Source: a virus. From it: DNA of 26,695 nt. The stretch lies in the IMG/VR virus record IMGVR_UViG_3300013126_005772, positions 1 through 26,695 of that record. The stretch is one strand, 5' to 3'. Of this stretch, positions 1 through 7,567 are shown one piece after another. Position 1 is the first letter of the stretch. Every line of letters starts with the position of its first letter. A program made the translations under genes and the position numbers. Under the pieces are notes generated by a model. The model made no database searches. It was not told where the DNA came from and was given only the letters and a program-made list of their open reading frames with translations.

Positions 1-516
1 GTGGCACTGAAACCCTGCAAGTCCTGCAAGCACCAGGTCGACACGTCGGCGAAGACCTGCCCCAACTGTGGCGTGGCCAATCCTGGCGTGTCCGCCAAGG
101 AGCAGCTCATCGGCGTCATCATCCTGGTGGTGATCATCGTGGTTGCCTTCAAGGCGTGCTCCGGTGGGAGCGATGAAAAGGAGGCCGCCGCGGCTGCGCC
201 GAAAGTCGATCCGGCCACTTGCCGCAAGGAGCTGGGATGCTGGGCGGAAGAGAAGATCGTCACCGCCAGCATGTCCTGCAAAGAGCCGGTCGAACGCCTG
301 GCGAAGTTCAGCGCGCGCTGGACGGATGGCACCTTCGATATGAAGTTCAGCCGCTATCGCTGGAAGGACCAGGAGCGCGGGATCGTCACCTACCTCGGCG
401 ACAAGATCGAATTCCAGAACGGCTTCGGGGCCTATCAGGGCCACGTTTACGAATGCGATTTCGACCCGTCAATCGATGCGGTGCTGGCAGTTCGAGCCCA
501 GCCCGGGCGGCTGTAA
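1..516 (+). CDS. Zinc-ribbon single-pass membrane protein, first gene of a candidate RexAB-like module
   Basis: The 171-aa product opens with a zinc ribbon (two CxxC knuckles at Cys6/Cys9 and Cys20/Cys23), followed by one membrane helix at about residues 35-52. A C-terminal domain of about 115 residues then carries four cysteines (74, 80, 93, 152) that could form disulfides, which would fit an outside location with the ribbon in the cytoplasm. The gene starts with GTG on the first base of the window, so the true start or promoter may lie upstream. It ends 22 bases before the next gene and is probably co-transcribed with it. I do not recognise a named family beyond the ribbon. Its role is inferred only from position: it may be an accessory or sensor part of the module, or an unrelated prophage membrane protein. 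Confidence 0.8.
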   Translation: MALKPCKSCKHQVDTSAKTCPNCGVANPGVSAKEQLIGVIILVVIIVVAFKACSGGSDEKEAAAAAPKVDPATCRKELGCWAEEKIVTASMSCKEPVERLAKFSARWTDGTFDMKFSRYRWKDQERGIVTYLGDKIEFQNGFGAYQGHVYECDFDPSIDAVLAVRAQPGRL

Positions 517-538
517 TAACCACCAGTAAGGGATAACC

Positions 539-1609
539 ATGGCTGAGTCTGTAACCAAGACGATCCACTACAAGCGGGCTGTTATCTCCGGCGGTGGCAA
601 CTTGCAGGAGATCCTCGGTCGGGTATTCGCCGAAGGAAGCCCTGCGCACCGTGTCGGTCAGCGGAAAGAGATTGTCAGCGCGGACACCAATAGCTTCCGC
701 GTGATCAACCACAAGCGTGATTACAACGGCATGCTCTTCTGCCAGATGATCTACTTCGAGCCGGGGCGTAGCCAGGCTTACATCACGCTCAACGATGACG
801 CCGAGTCGTATGCGCTGGACGCACTGACCAACGAGGCGCTCAACAACATCGAGGCGCCGGCCGAGCGCGAGCAGCACCGCAAAGAATTCGTCGATTCGTT
901 CCTCTACTTCGGCGTCTTCGAGAATCACCTGGTAGTGCTGCAGTCCAGTGCCCTGCGCTCGCGCGAGCTGGAAGCGCACCTCGGCTGGCTGATTGGCAGC
1001 TTCGGCGGGGTCGCCATTGGCACGGCCATCATCTTGCAGGATCAGCCGTCTCAGGAAACCTTCGAGCGGATCGCCCGGGCGCCGGTGAAGAAGATCGAAA
1101 TCGGTTCCCCGATGACAACCGCACAGGCTGTTCCAGAGGGTGAGCGTGAGGCGCAGCAGGAAGTTGCCCCGGCCCAGCCGGAGGAAGAGGAGGGGATCGA
1201 TGCCCGCCGTGTGCGGTTCTTCCCGACAGGGTTCGCCGGCGACGTGATCAAAGCTGCCCTTGGAGCCGATTGGTTCAACCGCCTCGATCTGGAGGAGGAC
1301 CTCGACGAGGCGAATCTCAAGGTTAGCCTGGAGATCACCTACGTTCGTCAGACCACGCGGGTCGGGCAGCGGATGCTTGATAACATCGCCACCTCGCTTC
1401 GGCATGTTGATGAGGCAGACGTCAGGATTTCGCTCAATGGGGGTGGCGAGATCAAGGGCAATGACCTGAAACTATCGGGCCCCATATCAGTCGCAAAGCT
1501 GGAGAATGGACTACTCGATGAGGGTGTCCTATACCACAAGATGCACGGCTGGCTGGTTGGGAAACTTCGCCAAGGCGATGCAGATCCTGAGCAAAACGCA
1601 GAAGAGTGA
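539..1609 (+). CDS. RexA-like soluble protein (putative phage exclusion sensor)
   Basis: This 356-aa soluble protein has no signal peptide or membrane segment. An AAGGGA ribosome binding site precedes the ATG. From memory of lambda RexA (279 aa), several blocks line up in the same order: an N-terminal NL..IL stretch (21-27) followed by VG (39-40); FLYFGVFENHLVVL (121-134) with a following helix ending LIG (151-153); KIEIGSPM (185-192); FAGDVIKAALGAD (232-244) with an acidic stretch after it; and ADVRISLNGGGEIKG (293-307). An acidic low-complexity linker (about 195-220) seems to be an insertion relative to RexA. The next gene encodes a four-helix membrane protein, as rexB follows rexA. The family assignment is an inference from motif order and context. 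A Kiwa KwaB-type protein is the main alternative. Confidence 0.6.
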   Translation: MAESVTKTIHYKRAVISGGGNLQEILGRVFAEGSPAHRVGQRKEIVSADTNSFRVINHKRDYNGMLFCQMIYFEPGRSQAYITLNDDAESYALDALTNEALNNIEAPAEREQHRKEFVDSFLYFGVFENHLVVLQSSALRSRELEAHLGWLIGSFGGVAIGTAIILQDQPSQETFERIARAPVKKIEIGSPMTTAQAVPEGEREAQQEVAPAQPEEEEGIDARRVRFFPTGFAGDVIKAALGADWFNRLDLEEDLDEANLKVSLEITYVRQTTRVGQRMLDNIATSLRHVDEADVRISLNGGGEIKGNDLKLSGPISVAKLENGLLDEGVLYHKMHGWLVGKLRQGDADPEQNAEE

Positions 1610-1612
1610 TAG

Positions 1613-2143
1613 ATGAAAAAGCAAGGTGGATGGACAGGAACTGGCGTGCTGGCAGTGGTGCTTTCCGCTGCCATGGGCGCGCTCCTGGCTCATTACATTG
1701 TGGCTTCGTTCGATCGCACCACTGCACCGGTTGTGCAGTGGGGGCTGTTGACGGTTTTCCTATTGCCGATGGGCTTTGCCATCCAGCTATGGGTCAACCT
1801 GAATAGCATCCGTGAGACGAAGGGCTTGTCCGGTAGCGAGCGCCGTCGAATCCGTGAAACGGTGTCGGAAAAAATACGGCAAGTTCAGATCGCGCTCACG
1901 TTCTACCTGGTGTCCGCCATCATCATTGCGTTCGGACTGTGGTTCTCACCCGCGAGTTGGAAGGTCTACCACGCGGTGACGGTTTATACCGGGCTGAGCT
2001 TGGGGATCAGCATCTCCAGCTTCTTCCTGATCCTGCATGAGTGGCGTGAGATATCTAACTTCAAGAGCAAGGTTTTCGAGCGCAGCGCTCGCAATAAACA
2101 ACTGGCGAAGAAGCTGGACGCGTTGAACCCGAAGAGCAAGTAA
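1613..2143 (+). CDS. RexB-like four-helix membrane protein
   Basis: The 176-aa product has four hydrophobic segments at about residues 10-32, 40-62, 91-111 and 121-142. A highly charged loop with several Arg and Glu residues lies between the second and third, and the C-terminal tail is basic. Lambda RexB (144 aa) has the same layout of four helices, a basic loop after helix 2 and a short tail after a small-residue-rich last helix. Here that helix reads GLSLGISISSFFLIL. The start lies three bases after the stop of the RexA-like gene, so translation is probably coupled. If the analogy holds, it would form an inner-membrane channel that depolarises the cell when its partner senses infection. A Kiwa KwaA-type protein, also with four helices, is an alternative. 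A strong terminator follows directly. Confidence 0.6.
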   Translation: MKKQGGWTGTGVLAVVLSAAMGALLAHYIVASFDRTTAPVVQWGLLTVFLLPMGFAIQLWVNLNSIRETKGLSGSERRRIRETVSEKIRQVQIALTFYLVSAIIIAFGLWFSPASWKVYHAVTVYTGLSLGISISSFFLILHEWREISNFKSKVFERSARNKQLAKKLDALNPKSK

Positions 2144-2160
2144 GGCCATTGAGTTACTGG

Positions 2161-2186
2161 AAGGCGCCTAGATGGCGCCTTTTTTT
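2161..2186 (+). terminator. Rho-independent terminator of the RexAB-like unit
   Basis: A perfect eight-base-pair stem (AAGGCGCC and GGCGCCTT) closes a five-base loop and runs into an uninterrupted T tract. It lies 18 bases after the stop of the four-helix membrane gene and isolates the three-gene unit from the phage genes downstream. Confidence 0.9.
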
Positions 2187-2273
2187 GCACCCGCGAAACT
2201 CTGCGAGTACCAGTCTAGAGGGGCTTGGGATTCTGAAACTTGGCTGTAACGTCAGAAATTCACTGCCAATGAT

Positions 2274-2277
2274 GGAG
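2274..2277 (+). promoter_or_regulatory. Ribosome binding site deciding the start of the 62-aa gene
   Basis: GGAG lies only one base before an upstream ATG at 2279 but seven bases before the ATG at 2285. The second spacing is normal, so 2285 is the more likely start. Confidence 0.65.
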
Positions 2278-2284
2278 TATGCAG

Positions 2285-2473
2285 ATGGGTTTCAAAGCAA
2301 TTGAGGCTGTGGACGGTCGCTCTTTGGAAGCGGGTGCACAGCCCCCGCTGGAAGGCCTGACGCCGCGTGAGTACACGCTTCTTCGGTTCTACCGTCAGCT
2401 GTGTGAGAACGATCAGCTGATGATGATGCGGATGCTGGAGGCTCTCGTCATGGGCAGCTTGCCGTCCCGCTGA
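2285..2473 (+). CDS. Small hypothetical protein (62 aa)
   Basis: The gene has a well-placed GGAG before the ATG and a strong terminator just after its stop, so it looks like a real monocistronic gene. The product is largely helical: a Pro/Gly-containing N-terminal third (about 1-27) is followed by a leucine- and methionine-rich helix, LTPREYTLLRFYRQLCEND, and then a run of Met residues near 44-50. It has no cysteine pair, signal peptide or membrane span. It lies between the candidate exclusion module and the tail end of the late block, on the opposite strand to the late genes. Function unknown; a small phage regulatory or accessory protein is possible. Confidence 0.6.
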   Translation: MGFKAIEAVDGRSLEAGAQPPLEGLTPREYTLLRFYRQLCENDQLMMMRMLEALVMGSLPSR

Positions 2474-2477
2474 TAAG

Positions 2478-2500
2478 AAGGCGCCCTTGGGCGCCTTTTT
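2478..2500 (+). terminator. Terminator after the 62-aa gene, possibly bidirectional
   Basis: AAGGCGCC and GGCGCCTT form an eight-base-pair stem around a CTTG loop, followed by five T residues on the + strand. Read on the - strand, the stem is followed by a weaker T-rich stretch and lies about 25 bases after the last late gene, so it may also end the leftward tail transcript. Confidence 0.85.
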
Positions 2501-2523
2501 CATGTCTGCGAATTGATAGCGAC

Positions 2524-2754
2524 TCAGCTGCGCGCCCAGTCGTAGACCCGTTGTTCTGGCAATCCGAGCTGGCCGTCCTGGGCGATAAATTCCTCACCGG
2601 CCCTGCGGCATTCCGCCTTCAACTCATCTATGGAAATTCCGTGTAACTCGGCTACCGAGTGGGCCGACTGCACTATTCCGCCTCCGTCGCGTACGCAAAC
2701 AAAGAGGTAAACGTGGCGTGGCCAGTCGGCATAAGGGTTGCGGCTGTCGGTCAT
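2524..2754 (-). CDS. Small hypothetical protein after tail gene D (76 aa)
   Basis: The reading frame could begin further upstream inside gene D, but the ATG at 2754 (MTDSRNPY) has an AAGGAG eight bases ahead and is the better start. The 76-aa product has an N-terminal hydrophobic strand (VYLFVCV) and a glycine-rich turn. A helical region with one cysteine follows, and the protein ends in DWARS. It has no zinc-binding cysteine pattern, so it is not the Ogr activator found after D in P2. It is the last gene of the leftward tail operon and lies 32 bases after the stop of D. Function unknown; it may be co-expressed late with the tail genes. Confidence 0.65.
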   Translation of the reverse strand: MTDSRNPYADWPRHVYLFVCVRDGGGIVQSAHSVAELHGISIDELKAECRRAGEEFIAQDGQLGLPEQRVYDWARS

Positions 2755-2762
2755 GGGCGTTG

Positions 2763-2768
2763 CTCCTT
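2763..2768 (-). promoter_or_regulatory. Ribosome binding site fixing the start of the 76-aa gene
   Basis: On the - strand this reads AAGGAG and sits eight bases before the ATG at 2754. No comparable site precedes the upstream in-frame starts. Confidence 0.7.
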
Positions 2769-2786
2769 GATTGGAGTCCCATTCAA

Positions 2787-4040
2787 TCACTCCGCTTGCA
2801 TCCTCTGCCACTCCCGATCCACTGCCCGCTGGGCATTGGACTTGCTCGCGTAGAGGTGCGTCAGGCGCTTGGGCTTGGTCTGATCGCCGGCGGTGAGTTT
2901 CTTCTGCTCGCCTGTTTTCTCGTCGCGGTACCAGGCAACCACGCCGGTGTAGTCGCCGTCGTGGTCGGCCAGCAGATCCACGTCATCGCCGTCGGGCAGC
3001 TTGGATTCCAGCTCCAGGCTGGTGGTGTAGCTGTCCGGCGTGAAGCTGTGGTGCAGGTTGCCGCCCAGCCAGACGATGGCCGCGATCTCGGCCTTGATGC
3101 CGAGCAGGCTGTAGGTCTGGTCGGGGGTCAACTCCGGGCGCCCCTTGGCCAGCGTGTAGCTGAGCGTGGCGGTACCGCGCTGCAGGCGGCCCCACTCGGC
3201 GCGGGCGGCGCGCAGGGCGCTGGCCTGGTCGGTGTAGCTGTGGCGCAGCTCCTTGAGGTTGTCGCCGCCGCCGGCGATGGCCTCCTTCTTCTCCGCGCTG
3301 TTGATCTCGTAGTAGTACGCCTTGACGCCGGTGTAGCTGTCGCGGTCGGCCTGCAGGAAGCGGTGCTGGTCGCCGTCGGCCCGGGTGAGGGTGACGTGGG
3401 GCAGGCTCAGGCCGCTGGCGGTGGTGCTCTTGCCGGCCGGCATGAACAGCAGGCGGCCGGCCTTCACCGTGCTGATGGCGTCGTGTTGCAGGCCCAGGCG
3501 GCTCAGCAGGTTGGCGTCGCTCTCGTTGGCCTGGTCCAGGTGCAGCAGCTCGATGGCCGCCAGGATGGGGCTGACCACGGGTGCCAGGCCATGGGCCGCG
3601 GCGATCGAGGCGATGACGGCGCCGAGGGTGGCACCGTCCCAGCTGCGTTCGCGCTTGACCTTGAGGCCGCCGCGCAGGTCCGCGCTGCGGGCGCGGATGC
3701 TGAGCACGTCCGGCGCGCCGCTGTGCTCGGTCTCGTCCACGGTGTAGCTGCCCTTGTCGACCAGGCCGGTATCGCTCCAGCCCAGCCAGAGGCGCACGGT
3801 GGCGCCCCGGGGCGGGATGGCCAGCAGCCCGTCGTGGTCGCTGAGGGTGATGTCGAGCTGGTCGGCCTCCATGCCGCGGTTGTCGGTCAGCTCGATGCTG
3901 ACCAGGCGCTGCTCGATGTCGAGGGTGATGTCGCGGCCGTTGACCACCACGCGGCAGATCGGCTTGGGGTAGGACGTCGCCTCGCGGTAGCGGTTGGCCG
4001 CGTCACCGAGCAGCGCGCCGGCTTGGCTGAGCACGCTCAC
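2787..4040 (-). CDS. D: Tail hub protein gpD (late control D family)
   Basis: The 417-aa protein matches P2 gpD, a baseplate hub or spike-base component homologous to T4 gp27 and VgrG N-terminal domains. The order of features fits: an N-terminal strand region with the VVVNGRDIT and ELTDNRGMEADQL motifs (about 30-62), a central region with SYTVDETEHSG, and a C-terminal part with YYYEINSAEKKE and ASALRAARAEW, ending in a basic helix. It starts with GTG and overlaps the stop of U by four bases (GTGA), so the two are translationally coupled. It is somewhat longer than P2 gpD (387 aa). Assignment is firm from sequence and order. Confidence 0.95.
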   Translation of the reverse strand: MSVLSQAGALLGDAANRYREATSYPKPICRVVVNGRDITLDIEQRLVSIELTDNRGMEADQLDITLSDHDGLLAIPPRGATVRLWLGWSDTGLVDKGSYTVDETEHSGAPDVLSIRARSADLRGGLKVKRERSWDGATLGAVIASIAAAHGLAPVVSPILAAIELLHLDQANESDANLLSRLGLQHDAISTVKAGRLLFMPAGKSTTASGLSLPHVTLTRADGDQHRFLQADRDSYTGVKAYYYEINSAEKKEAIAGGGDNLKELRHSYTDQASALRAARAEWGRLQRGTATLSYTLAKGRPELTPDQTYSLLGIKAEIAAIVWLGGNLHHSFTPDSYTTSLELESKLPDGDDVDLLADHDGDYTGVVAWYRDEKTGEQKKLTAGDQTKPKRLTHLYASKSNAQRAVDREWQRMQAE

Positions 4041-4477
4041 AGCAGCCCCCGCAGGATGCCGCCGACGCTACCGGTGAGGCTGCCCAGCAGATCGACGCGG
4101 CCGTCGTCGATGCGGCGCAGCTTGAGGTTGAACTCGATGCGGCGAGCGGCGCCGTCACGGAAGAAAAGGGTGCGCGTCTCGCTGAGCGACTCGATTACCC
4201 ACAGGCCGAAGATCCGGCCGTCGCCCTGCACCAGGGGCCAAGCCTTGCCGGTGTCGGCCATCATGCGCAGGGTGTCGAGGCTGAGCGGGCTGCCGACCAG
4301 GCCGGGCAGCAGCACGCCGGGCAAGGTGATGCTGTCCTCGCCGCGCCCAAGGTACTGGCGCGCCGGGTTGGTGCCGATGCGGCTGGTGGAGCCGTGGCGC
4401 CAGTCCGTCTGCCGTTGGAACTCCTGGTAGGCCAGGGTCTCCAGGCTGAACACGAACATGCCTAGGGCCATCATCAT
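4037..4477 (-). CDS. U: Tail protein gpU
   Basis: The 146-aa product corresponds to P2 gpU (159 aa), which acts at the head-proximal or terminator end of the tail during assembly. Visible family features are the N-terminal MFVFSLETLAYQEFQR, the central GRGEDSITLPGVLLPGL, and GRIFGLWVIESLSETRTLFF with the following helix of basic residues. Three consecutive ATG codons begin the frame. AGGAG lies nine bases before the first, so I keep that start. It follows T after six bases and overlaps D by four. Confidence 0.94.
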   Translation of the reverse strand: MMMALGMFVFSLETLAYQEFQRQTDWRHGSTSRIGTNPARQYLGRGEDSITLPGVLLPGLVGSPLSLDTLRMMADTGKAWPLVQGDGRIFGLWVIESLSETRTLFFRDGAARRIEFNLKLRRIDDGRVDLLGSLTGSVGGILRGLL

Positions 4478-4483
4478 GGGGTG

Positions 4484-7447
4484 TTACTCCTGGTCGCCGA
4501 GGGCCGAGCGCACGCGGGCAGCCTTGCCGCGCTCGCGCTCGTCCAGTAGCTGGTTGAACATCTGGCGCAGGCCCGCGGTGTCGGTACCGGGCGCCGCGTG
4601 GATGGTGATCTGGTAGGTGTCGCCCTGGACCACCATAGGCGCGCTGCTCGCTGCGGCTGATAGCGCCGGGCGGTTGTCCATGGCCATTGCCGGGCCGCTC
4701 ATGCCGAAGCTGACGGCCCCGGCTGCTGCCAGTTGCTTGGCCATGGCGGTGACCGCGCCCAGCGGGCCGCCCTGGCCGCCCACCAGCCCCTGCTCCAGGC
4801 CCTGCATGGTGAAGCCGCCCAGCTCGGCGAACACGCGCGACGGCGAGTGGATGCCGAGCTTCTCCTTGAACCAGCCGACGGTGCTGTCGCCGACGCCGCC
4901 GATCGCAGCCTTAACGGCGCCGAGCTTGTTCTTGATGCCGTTTACCAGGCCGTCCAGGAGCATGCCGCCGAAGTCGGAGAACTTGGCTGGCAACTCCACG
5001 CCGAAGTAGCTCATCAGGCCGGCGAAGGCGCGGTAGAACAGCCCCTGCGGTGAGAAGTTGAGGATCAGCGTGGCGATGCCGGTGAGGCCGCCGGCGAAGC
5101 CCTGCTTGATCTCCGCCCACAGGCCGAGGAAGAACGCCTTGACCGGCTCCCAGTTGCGATAGATCAGGTAGGCCGAGGCCGCGATGGCGGTCACCGCCAG
5201 GCCGATGGGGTTCATCATCAGCGCGCGACCGATGAACAGGATCGCCTTGCCCACCATTGGCAGCACGGCCTTGCCCAGGTTGAGCAGAACGGTACCCAGG
5301 CTCGCGCCCTTGATGCCGAACAGCGTCAGCGCGTAGCGCGCCATGGCGAACGGGCCGAGGAAGCTGGCCAGGCCCAGGGTGACGGCGCCGAACCCAGCGG
5401 CCAGCGCTGCCACGCCGGCCACGGTCTTGATGATCTGCCCGGCGAGTTCCGGGTTGGCCTTGACCCAGTCGGTCACGCGGCCGATCACGCTGTTGAAGCT
5501 CTCGAACAGCTCCACCAGCGTGGGGCGCAGGGTCTCGCCCAGGGTGGCCGAGAGGTTAAAGGCCCGGTTCTTGGCCATGTCCATGCGCGCCGATATCAAT
5601 TCCGCGCGGATGTCCGCTTCGCGTTGCATGGAGCCCGAGCCGGCGGTGGAGTTGGCCATGTCCAGCTGACGGCGGTACTCGCCGATGTTCTGGGCCAGCT
5701 TGGCGGCGTCGTCGCCGAACTCCTTGCCGAACAGCTGCGTCGTGACACCGAGCTGCTCGGCCTTGGGCAGCTTGTTGATGGCGTCCAGGACCTGCTGCAG
5801 CGTGCCCGTTGCGTTCTCGGCCATGCCGCTCTGCAGCGCCTCGGCTTCGAGCCCGAGCGCCTTGAGCCCGGCCTGGAAGCGCTTGGGCTGCTGGGTGGCG
5901 ATCGCCAGCTCGCGGATCATCGCGTTGGTGGCGGTGCCGGCCACCTCGGCGGTGGCGCCCAGGGTGAGAAAGGTGGAGCCCAGGGCGGCGGCGTCCTTGT
6001 AGCTCATGCCCACCGAGGCAGTGACGCCGGCCGTGCGCTGCAGCACCTCGATGATGTCCGCGCCCTTGGACTTGGCATTGTCGTCCAGGTAGTTGATGGC
6101 GTCGCCCAGCTGGCTGACGTTCTGAATCGGGATCTTGTACAGGTCGGCGATGCGCGCAAGGTTCTCGCCGATCTGGTCGGCCGGCAGCTCGAAAGCGGTG
6201 GCGGCATTGGCGGCCACCTCGGCGAACGCGAGCAGGTTGTCCTTGCCGGTCACGCCCATGCGCGCTGCGCCTTCCACCAGGGCGGCGATCTCGGTGGTGG
6301 CCATGGGGATGCGCTCGGCCATGGCCTTGATGGCGTCGGCCATCTCGAAGTAGGTGCTGGTGAGCTGCCCATTGCCGTCGCGGGCGCCTTCCACCTGCTT
6401 GGCCACGCCGGCCATGGCGTCCTCGAAGCCCATGTAGCTCTGCACGGTGCCGAGCACCGGAACGCCCATGGCGGCCCCTGCCGCGGCAGAGCCTGCACCG
6501 GCGCCGGCCATGCTGCCGGCGAGCTGCTGCGTCTTGTCGTACTGAGCCCGGGCCATCGCGAGCTGCTTGGTCTGCGCGGTCAGGCGCTGCATGCGACGGC
6601 CCTGCTCGGTGATGGTCTGGCTGGTCTGCTCGATGCGTTGGCGCAGGTCGCGCTCGTGCTGGCTTAGATTGCGCGTGCTGATGCCGGCGGCACCGAGCTT
6701 GTTGCGCAGGCCCTGGAGCTGCACCTGCTGGTCCTGGTGCTGCCGCTTGAGGGCGGAGGCTTCGCGCACACCTTCCCGGAACGCCCGGTTTAGGCCCTGC
6801 AGCGGCTCCTTAGCCTCGCGGAGCTGTGCCGATAGTTCGCCGACCCGCTCTTTGTGCTGACGGGTGTTAGCGGCGCTTTCGCGGTGCTGCTGGCTGAGGG
6901 TCTTTTGCCGGTCGGTGAGGGCGCGCACCAGAACAAGCTGGTCTTTTTGCTTCGCGACCAGGGCTGCGTACTCGTCGCGGAGCTTCTTCGTTGGGGTAGC
7001 GGTGCTTCCCAGCTGCTGACCAAGCTCGCGGATGCGCAGACGGTTCTGCTGCCATGTCTGGTTGGCAGCGCGTGACTCCTGGCGGGTTTCGCGCAGTTGT
7101 TGTGTTAGGGCCTTGTGCTCGGCGCTGAGTTTGTCCGATTGGGCTGCGACGGCGTTGTAGCTGGCTTGCAGGGGGGCGATGGTGCGTTGGTGATCCTGCA
7201 TTTCGCGGGAAAGCTGGCGCACCGTGTCCCGGCTCGCCTGCAGGGCCTGGCCGGTTTGCTCAGTTTGGGACTTGAGGGTGCGGAAGCTAGATATGTCGCT
7301 CTGCTGCGCTTGCAGCGTCTTGAGCTGGTCGCGGGAGTCCTTGAGGGCGCGGCCGAGGCCGACGCTCCCCTGGGTGACGGCGCGGATCGGCCGGGTGGCT
7401 CGGTCAATGGCCTGGAGGATCACCTCCATCTTCAAGTCATTGGCCAT
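4484..7447 (-). CDS. T: Tail tape measure protein gpT
   Basis: At 987 aa this is the longest - strand tail gene after the fibre and fits the P2 gpT/TP901 tape-measure family, which sets tail length and enters the membrane at DNA ejection. The first 300 residues are rich in Gln, Arg, Leu and Ala and predict long coiled coils. The conserved core follows (GMSYKDAAALGSTFLTLGATAEVAGTA region, about 475-505). Hydrophobic segments lie at about 665-705 and 715-770, and a glycine-rich C-terminal domain ends the protein. P2 gpT is 815 aa, and the excess here is mostly extra N-terminal coiled coil, which would suggest a longer tail. The ATG overlaps the end of E', as in P2. Confidence 0.95.
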   Translation of the reverse strand: MANDLKMEVILQAIDRATRPIRAVTQGSVGLGRALKDSRDQLKTLQAQQSDISSFRTLKSQTEQTGQALQASRDTVRQLSREMQDHQRTIAPLQASYNAVAAQSDKLSAEHKALTQQLRETRQESRAANQTWQQNRLRIRELGQQLGSTATPTKKLRDEYAALVAKQKDQLVLVRALTDRQKTLSQQHRESAANTRQHKERVGELSAQLREAKEPLQGLNRAFREGVREASALKRQHQDQQVQLQGLRNKLGAAGISTRNLSQHERDLRQRIEQTSQTITEQGRRMQRLTAQTKQLAMARAQYDKTQQLAGSMAGAGAGSAAAGAAMGVPVLGTVQSYMGFEDAMAGVAKQVEGARDGNGQLTSTYFEMADAIKAMAERIPMATTEIAALVEGAARMGVTGKDNLLAFAEVAANAATAFELPADQIGENLARIADLYKIPIQNVSQLGDAINYLDDNAKSKGADIIEVLQRTAGVTASVGMSYKDAAALGSTFLTLGATAEVAGTATNAMIRELAIATQQPKRFQAGLKALGLEAEALQSGMAENATGTLQQVLDAINKLPKAEQLGVTTQLFGKEFGDDAAKLAQNIGEYRRQLDMANSTAGSGSMQREADIRAELISARMDMAKNRAFNLSATLGETLRPTLVELFESFNSVIGRVTDWVKANPELAGQIIKTVAGVAALAAGFGAVTLGLASFLGPFAMARYALTLFGIKGASLGTVLLNLGKAVLPMVGKAILFIGRALMMNPIGLAVTAIAASAYLIYRNWEPVKAFFLGLWAEIKQGFAGGLTGIATLILNFSPQGLFYRAFAGLMSYFGVELPAKFSDFGGMLLDGLVNGIKNKLGAVKAAIGGVGDSTVGWFKEKLGIHSPSRVFAELGGFTMQGLEQGLVGGQGGPLGAVTAMAKQLAAAGAVSFGMSGPAMAMDNRPALSAAASSAPMVVQGDTYQITIHAAPGTDTAGLRQMFNQLLDERERGKAARVRSALGDQE

Positions 7448-7559
7448 GCTTCAGCTCCCAGCGTGTTCTGGCCCGCTCGCGCCATTCGATCAGATCAGAA
7501 AGGGCCAGCGGGTCCATGTCCGCCGGCGCCCAGTGAAAGACCACGGCCAGGTCGGCCAT
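7437..7559 (-). CDS. E': Tail chaperone frameshift extension gpE' (GpE family)
   Basis: This 40-codon frame lies between E and T. It encodes MADLAVVFHWAPADMDPLAL followed by a helix with the WRERAR motif, which is the hallmark of the P2 GpE family. In P2 the region is made mainly as a C-terminal extension of E by -1 frameshifting, and the same is likely here. The frame is open from the slippery heptamer at 7607-7613 through this ATG to the TGA, giving a fusion of about 153 aa. The stop overlaps the start of T by eleven bases. The fusion protein is a tail assembly chaperone for the tape measure and is not expected in the virion. Confidence 0.9.
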   Translation of the reverse strand: MADLAVVFHWAPADMDPLALSDLIEWRERARTRWELKHGQ

Positions 7560-7567
7560 GGCATCTT

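Noticed and set aside
386-1405. - strand frame of 339 codons opposite the RexA-like gene
   Set aside because: The + strand gene has an RBS, coupled neighbours and a terminator; the antisense frame extends into the zinc-ribbon gene and looks like a shadow.
539-2143. Assignment of the pair as Kiwa (KwaA/KwaB)
   Set aside because: Kiwa has the membrane protein gene first, while here the soluble protein comes first as in rexAB, and the motif order resembles RexA. It is kept only as an alternative until a profile search is done.
2718-4430. Long + strand open frame of 570 codons opposite D and U
   Set aside because: It is low-complexity Val/Ala/Gly/Gln-rich, a typical antisense shadow in GC-rich DNA. 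It spans two well-identified tail genes and has no family features.
5624-6667. + strand frame of 347 codons inside the tape measure gene
   Set aside because: It is a Gly/His/Leu-rich shadow of gpT, with no ribosome binding site or context of its own.
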